A DNA stretch of 64,000 nt, taken from NCBI GenBank assembly GCA_026400535.1, contig JAPLOU010000053.1, positions 62,001 through 126,000 of the forward strand. Reading direction: 5' to 3'. Every line of letters begins with the position of its first letter. Within the stretch, counting starts at the first letter, position 1. Source of the DNA: Hyphomicrobiales bacterium. GTDB taxonomy: Bacteria; Pseudomonadota; Alphaproteobacteria; Rhizobiales; Beijerinckiaceae. The notes under the pieces were generated by a model, which was given only the letters and a program-made list of their open reading frames with translations, made no database searches and was not told the DNA's origin. Position numbers and translations under genes: made by a program. Below, in pieces: positions 38,916-46,830 of this stretch.

Positions 38916-39632
38916 CTATTCGTCCACGCTTTGCAGCGCCCGCAGCTTGTCGACGTCAACGATCCGGATGCTGCGATAGCTGACATCGATCAAGCCGAGC
39001 TGCTCCAAATGAGACAAATAGGCGCGGAAAGTGTTGCGCGTCATGTTGCAGATCGCTGCCAGTTCTGCTTGCGACAGATGCAATGTCAAATCCTCTTGGC
39101 ACGAAGCAGAAACATGCCTGCAACCGCACAGCCGAAGTAGCGTTACTGCCACCCGGGAAAGGCCATTCTGGCGGGTGAGATCAACCGCCAACGCAAGTGC
39201 AATTTCAAAGGCCGTGTCGCTCAAATCGACGATGAACCGCCAGTACTCGGGCTGATCCCGCAACAGCTGCTCGACTGAATGCTTTGGCACCAGTACCCAT
39301 AGCAACTCGGTTCGCGCGGTCAGCGTGATGTTTCGCAACTTGCCGATCAGCGGGCGATGCCCAGCCCAAAAGCCGGCAGTGGCCACATGCAAGAAGCGTG
39401 TGTCGGGATGGCTGGGATCAGCAGCAACCTCAACCGTCCCTTGCGCAATGCCGATCAGACCGCCCTGATCGCCAGTTCGGCTGACCTCCATACCAGGCTT
39501 GGCGATCTTCCAGATGGCAATGGAAAGCAGTCGCGCCTGAAAGTCGGGCGTGGTGCGAGAGAGCCACCCTTTCGATTGCAAGATTGAGGTCCCAAGCCCA
39601 ATTCTTTTCTTCATGCGTCCAAACTCGATCAA
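38916..39632 (-). CDS. Crp/Fnr-family transcriptional regulator
   Basis: 238 residues from 39632; ATG 39614 (MKKRIGLG) is an alternative. The N-terminal half is a cupin-like sensor (GLIGIAQGTVEVAADPSHP) but the phosphate-binding RxS cassette of cAMP receptors is missing, so cAMP is unlikely. A dimer helix (DTAFEIALALAVDL) follows, then a cysteine-rich spot CGCRHVSASC, then the HTH LSQAELAAICNMTRNTFRAYL. Its start faces the sulfatase gene across 183 bases, and its stop faces the FGE gene. It is the likely local regulator. Confidence 0.85.
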   Translation of the reverse strand: MIEFGRMKKRIGLGTSILQSKGWLSRTTPDFQARLLSIAIWKIAKPGMEVSRTGDQGGLIGIAQGTVEVAADPSHPDTRFLHVATAGFWAGHRPLIGKLRNITLTARTELLWVLVPKHSVEQLLRDQPEYWRFIVDLSDTAFEIALALAVDLTRQNGLSRVAVTLLRLCGCRHVSASCQEDLTLHLSQAELAAICNMTRNTFRAYLSHLEQLGLIDVSYRSIRIVDVDKLRALQSVDE

Positions 39633-39686
39633 TTAGCCGATCTAGCAGGCAGATCAAGCTTCTGTAAAAATTTTCGTCGAAATTGC

Positions 39687-39696
39687 CCAAATTTGG
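39687..39696. promoter_or_regulatory. CCAAATTTGG palindrome between regulator and sulfatase genes
   Basis: A perfect 10-base palindrome in the AT-rich middle of the 39633-39815 divergent region. Nearby, a weaker pair TCAA-N4-TTGA is at 39729-39740. Either could be the operator of the Crp-like regulator; neither matches the canonical Crp or Fnr consensus. Confidence 0.3.
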
Positions 39697-39815
39697 ATAG
39701 TTTTCGTACGATTTCTGCGGCGTAATGGTCAAGTTGTTGATTGTGCGTTCTGGCCCCTGGCTTTGCCTGCAAGCCGGACAATGCACCAGCTGTTTCAGGC
39801 TGAGGAGGACTCGCA

Positions 39816-41318
39816 ATGCCTAAGGGTAAACCAAACATCTTGATCATGTGGGGCGACGACATTGGTCAGTCCAACCTGAGTTGTTTCACGAAGGGCATGA
39901 TGGGCTATCGCACGCCCAACATTGACCGTATTGCCAACGAAGGGATGCTGTTTACGGACTATTACGCCGAGCAGAGCTGCACGGCCGGTCGCGCGAGTTT
40001 CATCACCGGTCAATGCGGCTTGCGCACGGGCCTCACCAAGGTCGGGTTGCCCGGCGCTGAAGCCGGCATGAGCGACAAGGACCCGACCATTGCGCGGATT
40101 CTGAAGGCCCAGGGCTATGCCACCGGCCAGTTCGGCAAGAACCACCTGGGCGACCGCGATGAGCATCTGCCGACCATGCACGGCTTCGACGAGTTTTTTG
40201 GCAACCTCTATCACCTGAACGCCGAGGAAGAGCCGGAATTGCGCGACTACCCTTCGGCCAAGGACTATCCAAACTTCATGAAGCGGTTCGGCCCGCGCGG
40301 CGTGCTGCATTGTAAGGCGGACGGGAAGGGAGGGCAGACCATCAACAATACCGGCCCGCTCACCAAAAAGCGCATGGAAACCATCGACGATGAGGTGCTT
40401 GCACTGACCGTCGATTTCATCAAGCGCCACAATGCGGCCGGCGTTCCATTTTTCGTATGGTTCAACACGACACATATGCACTTTCGCACGCACGCCAAAG
40501 CCGAAAGCCTAGGTCAGTCGGGCCGGTGGCAGTCGGAGTATCATGATGTCATGATCGACCACGACAAGGCGATCGGCGTGCTTCTCAACCTGCTCGACGA
40601 ACTGGGGATCGCGGACGATACATTCTGCATGTACTCGACTGACAACGGTCCGCATTGCAACAGTTGGCCGGATGCCGGAACGACCCCGTTCCGCAGCGAG
40701 AAGAACACCAACTGGGAAGGTGCTTATCGCGTGCCGGCGCTGATCCGCTGGCCTGGCCATGTAGCGCCAGGCTCGGTCTCGAATGATATCGTCGCTCATC
40801 TCGACTGGATGCCGACGTTTGCTGCCATGGCGGGGGCCGGCGACATCGCGACAAGCCTGAAGGCCGGCGCCACCTTCGACGGGAAGACGTACACGGTTCA
40901 TCTCGACGGCCATAACCTGGTCGATCACATCACCGGCAAGGCACCCAGCCCTCGCAAGGGTTTCCTTTATTTCACCGATGACGCGGAGCTTTCTGGCTTG
41001 CGGTTTGACAATTGGAAGTTCGTCTTCATGGAACAGCGCTGCCCCGGAACCTGCATGATCTGGGCCGAGCCACTCACCACGCTGCGGCTGCCAAAGATAT
41101 TCAACCTGCGAACCGACCCTTACGAACATGCCGACATCACATCGAACAGTTACTGGGACTGGATGTTTGATCATGTGTATCTGCTGGTGCCAGCACAGAT
41201 GCTGGTCGGACAATTCCTCGAAACGTTCAAGCAATTTCCGCCGCGCCAAAAAGCAGCGAGTTTCAACCTGCAGGGCGTGATGGAGAAGATGCACCAGGGC
41301 GCCACCGGCGGGGCCTGA
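39816..41318 (+). CDS. Cysteine-type sulfatase (arylsulfatase family)
   Basis: 500 residues with GAGGAGG at 39802-39808. Metal-site aspartates are in MWGDDIGQS; the formylglycine signature is SCTAGRASF, with Cys55 as the residue to be oxidised (CxAxR form) and Arg59. GQFGKNHLGD supplies the catalytic lysine, and YSTDNGPHCNSW the late metal ligands. No signal peptide is visible, so it probably acts in the cytoplasm. It would hydrolyse an organic sulfate ester. Substrate unknown; FGE, outer-membrane channel and BASS-type transporter nearby suggest uptake before desulfation. Confidence 0.92.
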   Translation: MPKGKPNILIMWGDDIGQSNLSCFTKGMMGYRTPNIDRIANEGMLFTDYYAEQSCTAGRASFITGQCGLRTGLTKVGLPGAEAGMSDKDPTIARILKAQGYATGQFGKNHLGDRDEHLPTMHGFDEFFGNLYHLNAEEEPELRDYPSAKDYPNFMKRFGPRGVLHCKADGKGGQTINNTGPLTKKRMETIDDEVLALTVDFIKRHNAAGVPFFVWFNTTHMHFRTHAKAESLGQSGRWQSEYHDVMIDHDKAIGVLLNLLDELGIADDTFCMYSTDNGPHCNSWPDAGTTPFRSEKNTNWEGAYRVPALIRWPGHVAPGSVSNDIVAHLDWMPTFAAMAGAGDIATSLKAGATFDGKTYTVHLDGHNLVDHITGKAPSPRKGFLYFTDDAELSGLRFDNWKFVFMEQRCPGTCMIWAEPLTTLRLPKIFNLRTDPYEHADITSNSYWDWMFDHVYLLVPAQMLVGQFLETFKQFPPRQKAASFNLQGVMEKMHQGATGGA

Positions 41319-41329
41319 AGCGCAAAGCA

Positions 41330-41353
41330 GCAGGGCGGCGTAAGCCGCCCTGC
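41330..41353 (+). terminator. GC-rich hairpin after the sulfatase gene
   Basis: A perfect 10-base stem, GCAGGGCGGC (41330-41339) and GCCGCCCTGC (41344-41353), with loop GTAA, lies 11 bases after the sulfatase stop. It lacks a T-run, so it may be a weak terminator or an RNA-stabilising hairpin that uncouples the sulfatase from the next gene. Confidence 0.55.
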
Positions 41354-41378
41354 GTCACCGTTGGTCCGGGGGGGGCTC

Positions 41379-42233
41379 ATGGATCCAGCATCGCTGCTGA
41401 AATTGGCCATCGTCGGAAGCATCGTTTTTATTGTGCTCTCGATAGGCTTGGCGGCACCTCCTGGTGCCATTCGCGCCGGCTTTGGCAAGCCCGTCACCAT
41501 AGTCCGAGCCATGGTGGCGATGTTCCTGCTTTTCCCGATGTTCGCGTTAGCCGTGACCTGGATCATCCCGCTTGATCCTGCAGCTCGTATTGCTCTGCTG
41601 GCTCTGGCGGTATCGCCGATGCCGCCGATCTTGCCGATCAAGCAGCAGAAGCTTGGCGGTGGGCTCGATTATGCGCTGGCGATTCAGCTCGCAGCATCGT
41701 TGGTCGCACTGGCAGCGGCACCGCTCATGATCATGCTGGCTGGACAGTTTTTTGGCCGCGAGGCCAGTTTCGATGCGCTTGGTGTGGCGCGCACCATCAT
41801 GGTGACGATCGTTGTTCCCCTCGGGGTTGGCATAGGGGTGGCCGCGATCGCGCCTGAAGCAGCCGCCCGCTTTTCGCGCCTTTTTCGAGCGCTGGGGATG
41901 ACGCTGCTTGCGGCAGGCCTCCTCATCGTGATCTGGAAGGCATGGCCGGGCATTCAAGCCGCAGCGCTCAGCCTGACAATCGTGGCAGCTGCCCTCATGG
42001 GACTGTTCGGCCTTGCCGTCGGACATTGGCTGGGCGGGCCCCATGACGGAAACCGCCACGCACTGGCTGTTGCCACCATATCGCGCCACCCCGGCGTCGC
42101 CATTGGGCTCGCTGCCGCGGCGGACCTGGAGCCCAAGCAGCCGATCATCGCCGTCGTGTTGATGTATGTTCTGGTGATGGCGCTGCTCGGGGCTCTTTAT
42201 CCTCGCTTGGCGAAAGCATGGGCGCGCGCATGA
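41379..42233 (+). CDS. BASS-family (bile acid:Na+ symporter-like) transporter
   Basis: 284 residues from ATG 41379, preceded by a run of G. About nine hydrophobic segments are seen, with ALAVSPMPPILPIKQQKLGGGLD and TISRHPGVAIGLAAAADLEP in the places where BASS transporters have the crossover helices that line the Na+ and substrate sites. Members carry organic anions such as sulfated or conjugated steroids, pantothenate or 2-oxoacids. Placement directly after the sulfatase supports uptake of its ester substrate or export of the product. Confidence 0.75.
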   Translation: MDPASLLKLAIVGSIVFIVLSIGLAAPPGAIRAGFGKPVTIVRAMVAMFLLFPMFALAVTWIIPLDPAARIALLALAVSPMPPILPIKQQKLGGGLDYALAIQLAASLVALAAAPLMIMLAGQFFGREASFDALGVARTIMVTIVVPLGVGIGVAAIAPEAAARFSRLFRALGMTLLAAGLLIVIWKAWPGIQAAALSLTIVAAALMGLFGLAVGHWLGGPHDGNRHALAVATISRHPGVAIGLAAAADLEPKQPIIAVVLMYVLVMALLGALYPRLAKAWARA

Positions 42234-42240
42234 GGTTGCT

Positions 42241-42591
42241 TCAGTCAGGTTCCTTTTTGTGTCGTCCGAGGGCTTCAAGGTCACGCATCAGAAAGACATT
42301 CAGAAGTGTTCGGATGGCGGCAATTGCAGCCAGTTTGCCGATGGAGGCCCAGCTTGGTGCGATGATGCTGCGGACGATATCGGCCGCCAGCGTGAATTCC
42401 AGCGCCAGCGCGATGGCGGCTCCATACCTCAGCCAGACGTCCCGGCGGACCGCCAGGGTCGTTTCCCCAGCCACGACCATGCGCCCCAGCCTTGCCACTG
42501 CGACGATCGTTGCTATCGCCAGAACGAGCACGGCGACGGCTTCAATCGCAAATGCCACGAACCTGGCTATTTCGAGAAATTGTTCTTCCAT
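42241..42591 (-). CDS. DUF1622 membrane protein
   Basis: 116 residues from ATG 42591 (MEEQFLEIARFVAFAIEAVAV). Three hydrophobic segments are evident, with LGRMVVAGETTLAVRRDVWLR between the first two and ADIVRSIIAPSW, typical of DUF1622. It converges with the BASS-type gene, 7 bases apart, and is divergent from the DUF202 gene. Function unknown. Confidence 0.75.
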   Translation of the reverse strand: MEEQFLEIARFVAFAIEAVAVLVLAIATIVAVARLGRMVVAGETTLAVRRDVWLRYGAAIALALEFTLAADIVRSIIAPSWASIGKLAAIAAIRTLLNVFLMRDLEALGRHKKEPD

Positions 42592-42636
42592 CGTCTTCCC
42601 ATCCGCTGTTGTAAAGCCAAATCCAAAGTTCCGTCG

Positions 42637-43092
42637 ATGAGCAACCCCACCGACCCCTCGATAGCGACACTGCTGGCCCAAGAGCGCACCGCGCTCGCCT
42701 TCGAACGCACCCTGCTGGCCACCGACCGTACCCTGATGGCGACGCTGCGGACGTCGTTCTCCATGATCGGTTTTGGGTTCACCCTGTTCACCTTTTTTCG
42801 CACGCTGAAGAGGGACGGCTTGCTCGAAGATGCATTGCCGACCCGGTCACCGACCTGGTTCGGCCTGACCCTGGTGGTGCTGGGCATTCTGGTTCTGGCC
42901 CATGGGTTGTGGACGGAGCGCGCATATCGGGCGCGACTGACAAAACGTCGGGACGAGATGATGGCCGCCGGGCTGCTACTTCCGGACGAGTCGATGCCGC
43001 CTTCAACAATCCACTTCGCAGGTCTTCTGTTGCTGCTGATTGCGCTGCTTGCCGTTCTGGGCATCGCCGCCCGCATGGGCCCATTTGCCTGA
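42637..43092 (+). CDS. DUF202 (YidH-like) membrane protein
   Basis: 151 residues from ATG 42637. The N-terminus LLAQERTALAFERTLLATD with LMATLRTSFSMIGFGF is the DUF202 pattern. Two further membrane segments follow (TWFGLTLVVLGILVLAHGL and the C-terminal IHFAGLLLLLIALLAVLG). Function unknown. It closes the recognisable part of the island. Confidence 0.85.
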   Translation: MSNPTDPSIATLLAQERTALAFERTLLATDRTLMATLRTSFSMIGFGFTLFTFFRTLKRDGLLEDALPTRSPTWFGLTLVVLGILVLAHGLWTERAYRARLTKRRDEMMAAGLLLPDESMPPSTIHFAGLLLLLIALLAVLGIAARMGPFA

Positions 43093-43118
43093 CGAGAGCT
43101 GACATCACGACGTCAGCC

Positions 43119-43534
43119 TCACAGTGCCCGTGGGATGACGGCAAGCGCCGCCAGCGAAAGCAATGTGAGCGCTCCGGCGAGACCAACAAGGCTGCTTCGT
43201 GCGACCTCTCGGCGCATCGCTGTCGCCATACCCGCCAGAACAGGGTGGTTGCCAACACGATCATCCCACGCGCGTCTTGCTTTGCGAGAAAACCCCTGCG
43301 CGCAGCTTTCTGGGCCTCCAGCTCGGCCTTGGCGAAGAGATGGTTCGCTGCACCGGCCAGAAGGCCCATAAAGCAAGGGCCTCCCACATCGCGAGGCGCT
43401 TTTTGAAGATCATCCGCCAGAGCCTTCCGCCAGCGCGCGGACCCGGCATCAAGGCGAGGCTTGAACTGCCGCTCGAAGAATGCCGCCTGCCGCTCTTGTC
43501 CTTTTCCAACGGCCGCCAGCCATGAAACGAACAT
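43119..43534 (-). pseudogene. Frame-broken small membrane protein, family unclear
   Basis: From ATG 43534 one frame reads MFVSWLAAVGKGQERQAAFF and, later, CFMGLLAGAANHLFAKAELE up to LFWRVWRQ near 43210. The frame then degenerates, while the next frame picks up REVARSSLVGLAGALTLLSL to a stop at 43119 (ending ALAVIPRAL). One frameshift near 43210-43230 would restore a protein of about 138 residues. The final segment has the feel of a DUF202-type last helix, but this is not firm. Confidence 0.35.
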
Positions 43535-44263
43535 GCCCGGATGCTTGATCTCGCGTTGGCAGCTGGAAATAGCAACTTCTGTGCTCCGGGCGAATGCGGC
43601 ATTGGCCCGATGGACATTCTGGACTTCCCTATCGTTCCAGATTCCACTTTGATGGCTTGTCCATCCCGACGTAAGCCTGCAGTCGTCATGCTCACCACAG
43701 CCAAACTCACCACAGCCAAAAACTCAACAATTCCGTCTTGTCGGACATGGACGCTGGGCGACCTGTGCTCTTTATTCGCAATGCGATCCAAATTGCATGA
43801 AGGCAGAGGTGATTCTGCTCGGATTTGTGCAATGCGTTGGCCACAATCGTGAATTTTCGAAAGAGTAAACCACCATGGTTCCGAGTTTTCGGAAGCGCCA
43901 TGGACCTCGTGCGAGCAAGATCCGTTGCGGCAATCTCCGTGACACGAAAGGTGGACTGAACCGATTTGATCACGCAAAGCAGATCGCAGTTCTTGCTGCG
44001 AATTTTCCTGACCTGAGACTGCGTTTTTTACTGAATGGGGAGTTGGAGCCCGCCCGTCAGCTCTGTCCCAGGGGCACCGCCGATTTTCCGGGATATGAGG
44101 ATAACGGCTTGACTTGAGCAGCTCAGGAATCCCCCAGGCATCAATCGGGCAACGGCCAATGCGCCGGAACTTGCAATGATGCGACATATCCACGACCAGA
44201 AATGCGCAAGCCTCGCCTGGGCCAAGTCGACCGGCCGGAACCTATGGAAATACGCGATAAGAT
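43535..44263. other. No gene recognised; island right edge next to tRNA-Pro
   Basis: A 310-codon open frame on the minus strand runs through this stretch into the previous feature, but its composition looks random and no domain is visible. I see nothing else that can be supported. The stretch is clearly less GC-rich than the core. Confidence 0.4.
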
Positions 44264-44341
44264 TGGTCGGGGCGGCGAGATTTGAACTCACGACCCCTAG
44301 TCTCCCAGACTAGTGCGCTAACCGGGCTGCGCTACGCCCCG
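44264..44341 (-). tRNA. tRNA-Pro (anticodon GGG)
   Basis: On the minus strand a cloverleaf folds: acceptor CGGGGCG/CGCCCCG, D-arm around AGCGCAGCCCGGTTAGCGC, anticodon stem CTAGT/ACTAG with loop CTGGGAG (anticodon GGG), T-arm GTGAG-TTCAAAT-CTCGC, discriminator A, and an encoded CCA (44266-44264). It reads CCC codons. Its 3' end points into the accessory island, the usual orientation at an integration site. Confidence 0.95.
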
Positions 44342-44548
44342 ACAGCGGTGCTTATAGAGGGCGCGTCTGGCCTGCGCAACGGTCGATCGGTCGGCATGCG
44401 GCAAAAGATGCGGATGGAATGCCGGCAGCAGGAAACGGACCGGGCAAGGCTCGGGCGCTTCCCCACTTTGCCGACTGCGCCCAGCATTTCCGCTTTCCTT
44501 ACAGTGCATGGCCCTGTATCCAGCGCGGCCCTGCCGGAGCGCGATCCC

Positions 44549-45874
44549 GTGACAAGACCATCCCCCGACATCTCGATCGGCATCGACTTCGGAACCACGA
44601 ACACCGTTCTGGCTGTGGCCGAGTGCGGCAAACCCGTGCGCAGCATCACCTGGCCCCACAGCGGTGACGTCGAGGATGTATACCGCTCGGTGCTGTGCTT
44701 CGAGCGTCATGACACCGACAGGGTCCTGACGGTCGAAACCACGGGCGGACCCTACGCCATCGAGCGCTATCTGGGTTCGGTCAGCGAGACGCGCTTCATC
44801 CAGTCCTTCAAGAGCCACATTGCCAGCGCTGTCTTCCGTGATACGCGCATTTTCTCGACTCGCTTCCTGTTTGAGGATCTGCTCTCGACCTTCTTCGGCC
44901 TTGTCCTGCGGGATTCGGGCGACCCGGTGCCGCTCGGCGCCGCGATCGTGGCCGGACGGCCCGTGGCCTTTGCAGGCGGCAATCCCGACGAGGCGCTCGC
45001 CCATCGTCGCTATGAGGCCGCCTTTGCCAAGGCGGGACTGGCGCGCCCAACCTATGTCTACGAGCCGGTTGGTGCAGCCTACTACTATGCACAGCGGCTG
45101 GAGACGGATGCGACGATCCTGGTCGGCGATTTCGGCGGCGGCACCAGCGACTTCTCGATCCTGCGCTTCGAACGCCGAAAGGGGGCGCTGCGGGCGATCC
45201 CGCTGGGCCATGCCGGCATCGGCATTGCCGGCGACAGCTTCGACTACCGCATTATCAACGCAGTCGTGTCTCCGCGTCTCGGCAAGGGCAGCCAGTACCA
45301 CTCGATGGGGCAAACGATGGAGGTGCCGGCGCACTACTATGCCAACTTTGCCCGCTGGCATCAGCTTGCCCTGCTCAAGTCTGCCGAGAACCGGCGCGAG
45401 CTCGACAAGCTGATGAAGATCGCTCTGGAGCCGAAACTGATTGCACAACTGATCGAGGTCATTGAAAACGACTGGGGCTTCGCCGTCTACCGGGCCGTGT
45501 CCGCCGCCAAGATGGCGCTGTCGTCGCAGCCGAGGACGCTGTTCTCTTTCCGCAAGGGCGACATTGTCATCGAGCAGGAGATCACGACGGCCCAGTTCGA
45601 GGGCTGGATCGCCGATGATCTGGCACGGATCGACGCCACCGTGGATGACCTGTTCCAGCGCGAGGGCCTGACACCGAGCGCTATCGACCGCGTATTCCTG
45701 ACCGGCGGCACATCCTACATTCCGGCGGTCCGGCGCCTGTTCGCACAGCGCTTCGGGGCGGACAAGCTTGATTCGGGCGGCCAGTTCGAGTCGATCGCCC
45801 ATGGACTTGCCCTGATCGGCCTTGAGCCGGACCGCAGCGCATGGGAGGTCGCAGCTCCGCCGCCCGCGCGCTAA
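44549..45874 (+). CDS. Hsp70-family protein (YegD-like)
   Basis: 441 residues from GTG 44549, with GGAG nine bases upstream; longer starts run into the tRNA gene. The actin-fold ATPase is complete: GIDFGTTNTVLAV (phosphate 1), LVGDFGGGTSDFSIL (phosphate 2) and VFLTGGTSYIPAVRRL (adenosine). The usual substrate-binding beta-sandwich and lid of DnaK are missing, as in E. coli YegD, which has a similar length. Probably a cytoplasmic chaperone-like ATPase. Confidence 0.88.
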   Translation: MTRPSPDISIGIDFGTTNTVLAVAECGKPVRSITWPHSGDVEDVYRSVLCFERHDTDRVLTVETTGGPYAIERYLGSVSETRFIQSFKSHIASAVFRDTRIFSTRFLFEDLLSTFFGLVLRDSGDPVPLGAAIVAGRPVAFAGGNPDEALAHRRYEAAFAKAGLARPTYVYEPVGAAYYYAQRLETDATILVGDFGGGTSDFSILRFERRKGALRAIPLGHAGIGIAGDSFDYRIINAVVSPRLGKGSQYHSMGQTMEVPAHYYANFARWHQLALLKSAENRRELDKLMKIALEPKLIAQLIEVIENDWGFAVYRAVSAAKMALSSQPRTLFSFRKGDIVIEQEITTAQFEGWIADDLARIDATVDDLFQREGLTPSAIDRVFLTGGTSYIPAVRRLFAQRFGADKLDSGGQFESIAHGLALIGLEPDRSAWEVAAPPPAR

Positions 45875-45975
45875 CCATGCGGCTTCACTGTGGATGCTAA
45901 CCACTTGGTAACGCTTTTCTTGCTTCTGCCGGCCGGTCGAGACCACATGGACCTTCACTGGTCCGGGAGCCTGAC

Positions 45976-46830
45976 ATGTCGGCCATCATCGCACGCAAAG
46001 TCACCGCGCCCCTGGGCGGCCGCAAGACAGTGGCCCCCGGCACATCGCTGACAGGCTTCTTCGAGGAAACTGCGCCTGACTGGCACTCGCAATGGGCCTG
46101 GGACCACTATGAAGCGACGATTGTCACGCTGGCGCGGCGCTATGGGCTTGCGGCGTTGTGCGAGATCGGCGGCGGCCGCGACCCGGGCTTCCTGCCCGGA
46201 AACCCGGCGCTCAACGGCCTGTCGCTGACCGTGAACGACATTGACCAGCTCGAACTCGACTTCGCGCCAAACGGCCTGAAGAAGGCCCGCTTCGACATTG
46301 CCGGCGATCTTTCCGAGCCGGACGCGAAACCCGGCAGTTTTGATCTGATGTTCTCGCGCATGGTGTTCGAGCATGTTGATGGCGTCGAGCGCGCCTGGGC
46401 GAACATTCACACCCTGCTGCGGCCTGGTGGCATCGCGCTCGCCTTCTTCCCGACGCTGTACGCGCCGGTGTTCACCCTCAATCACATGATCCCCGAAAGC
46501 CTCTCGCGCAGGATCGTGCATGCCCTGTTCCCGAACCGCCGTGACGGCGGAGATGACCCGAAGTTCCCGGCGCTCTACGACTGGTGCATCAGCAACGAAC
46601 GCAAGGTCCTGCCCATGCTGCGCAGGGCCGGCTTTGCCGAGGCCCACATCCAGCCCTTCTGGGGCCACGGCTATCTCGAGCGCATGCCAGGCATCCGGCA
46701 GGTCGACCACGCCTTCAACCTGATGGCTGCGCGGCTCGACATCCGCCTGTTCAGCACCTACGTCTTTGTGGTGGTGCGCAAAGCGGTGAGGACCCTCTCT
46801 AACGCGCCGGCTCTGGTGCAATCGCCCTGA
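45976..46830 (+). CDS. SAM-dependent methyltransferase (class I)
   Basis: 284 residues. Motif I is LCEIGGGRDPGFL, the acidic post-I residue is in LTVNDIDQLELD, and SFDLMFSRMVFEHVDGVERAW with LLRPGGIALAFFP corresponds to motifs II and III. The C-terminal part after YLERMPGI is hydrophobic. At the edge of the polysaccharide locus it may methylate a sugar or lipid intermediate. Its last 32 bases overlap the 3' end of the ligase-like gene on the other strand. Confidence 0.8.
   Translation: MSAIIARKVTAPLGGRKTVAPGTSLTGFFEETAPDWHSQWAWDHYEATIVTLARRYGLAALCEIGGGRDPGFLPGNPALNGLSLTVNDIDQLELDFAPNGLKKARFDIAGDLSEPDAKPGSFDLMFSRMVFEHVDGVERAWANIHTLLRPGGIALAFFPTLYAPVFTLNHMIPESLSRRIVHALFPNRRDGGDDPKFPALYDWCISNERKVLPMLRRAGFAEAHIQPFWGHGYLERMPGIRQVDHAFNLMAARLDIRLFSTYVFVVVRKAVRTLSNAPALVQSP

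Noticed and set aside
43261-44193. 310-codon minus-strand frame at the island's right edge
   Set aside because: Amino-acid composition is that of chance translation and no motif or ribosome-binding site supports it.
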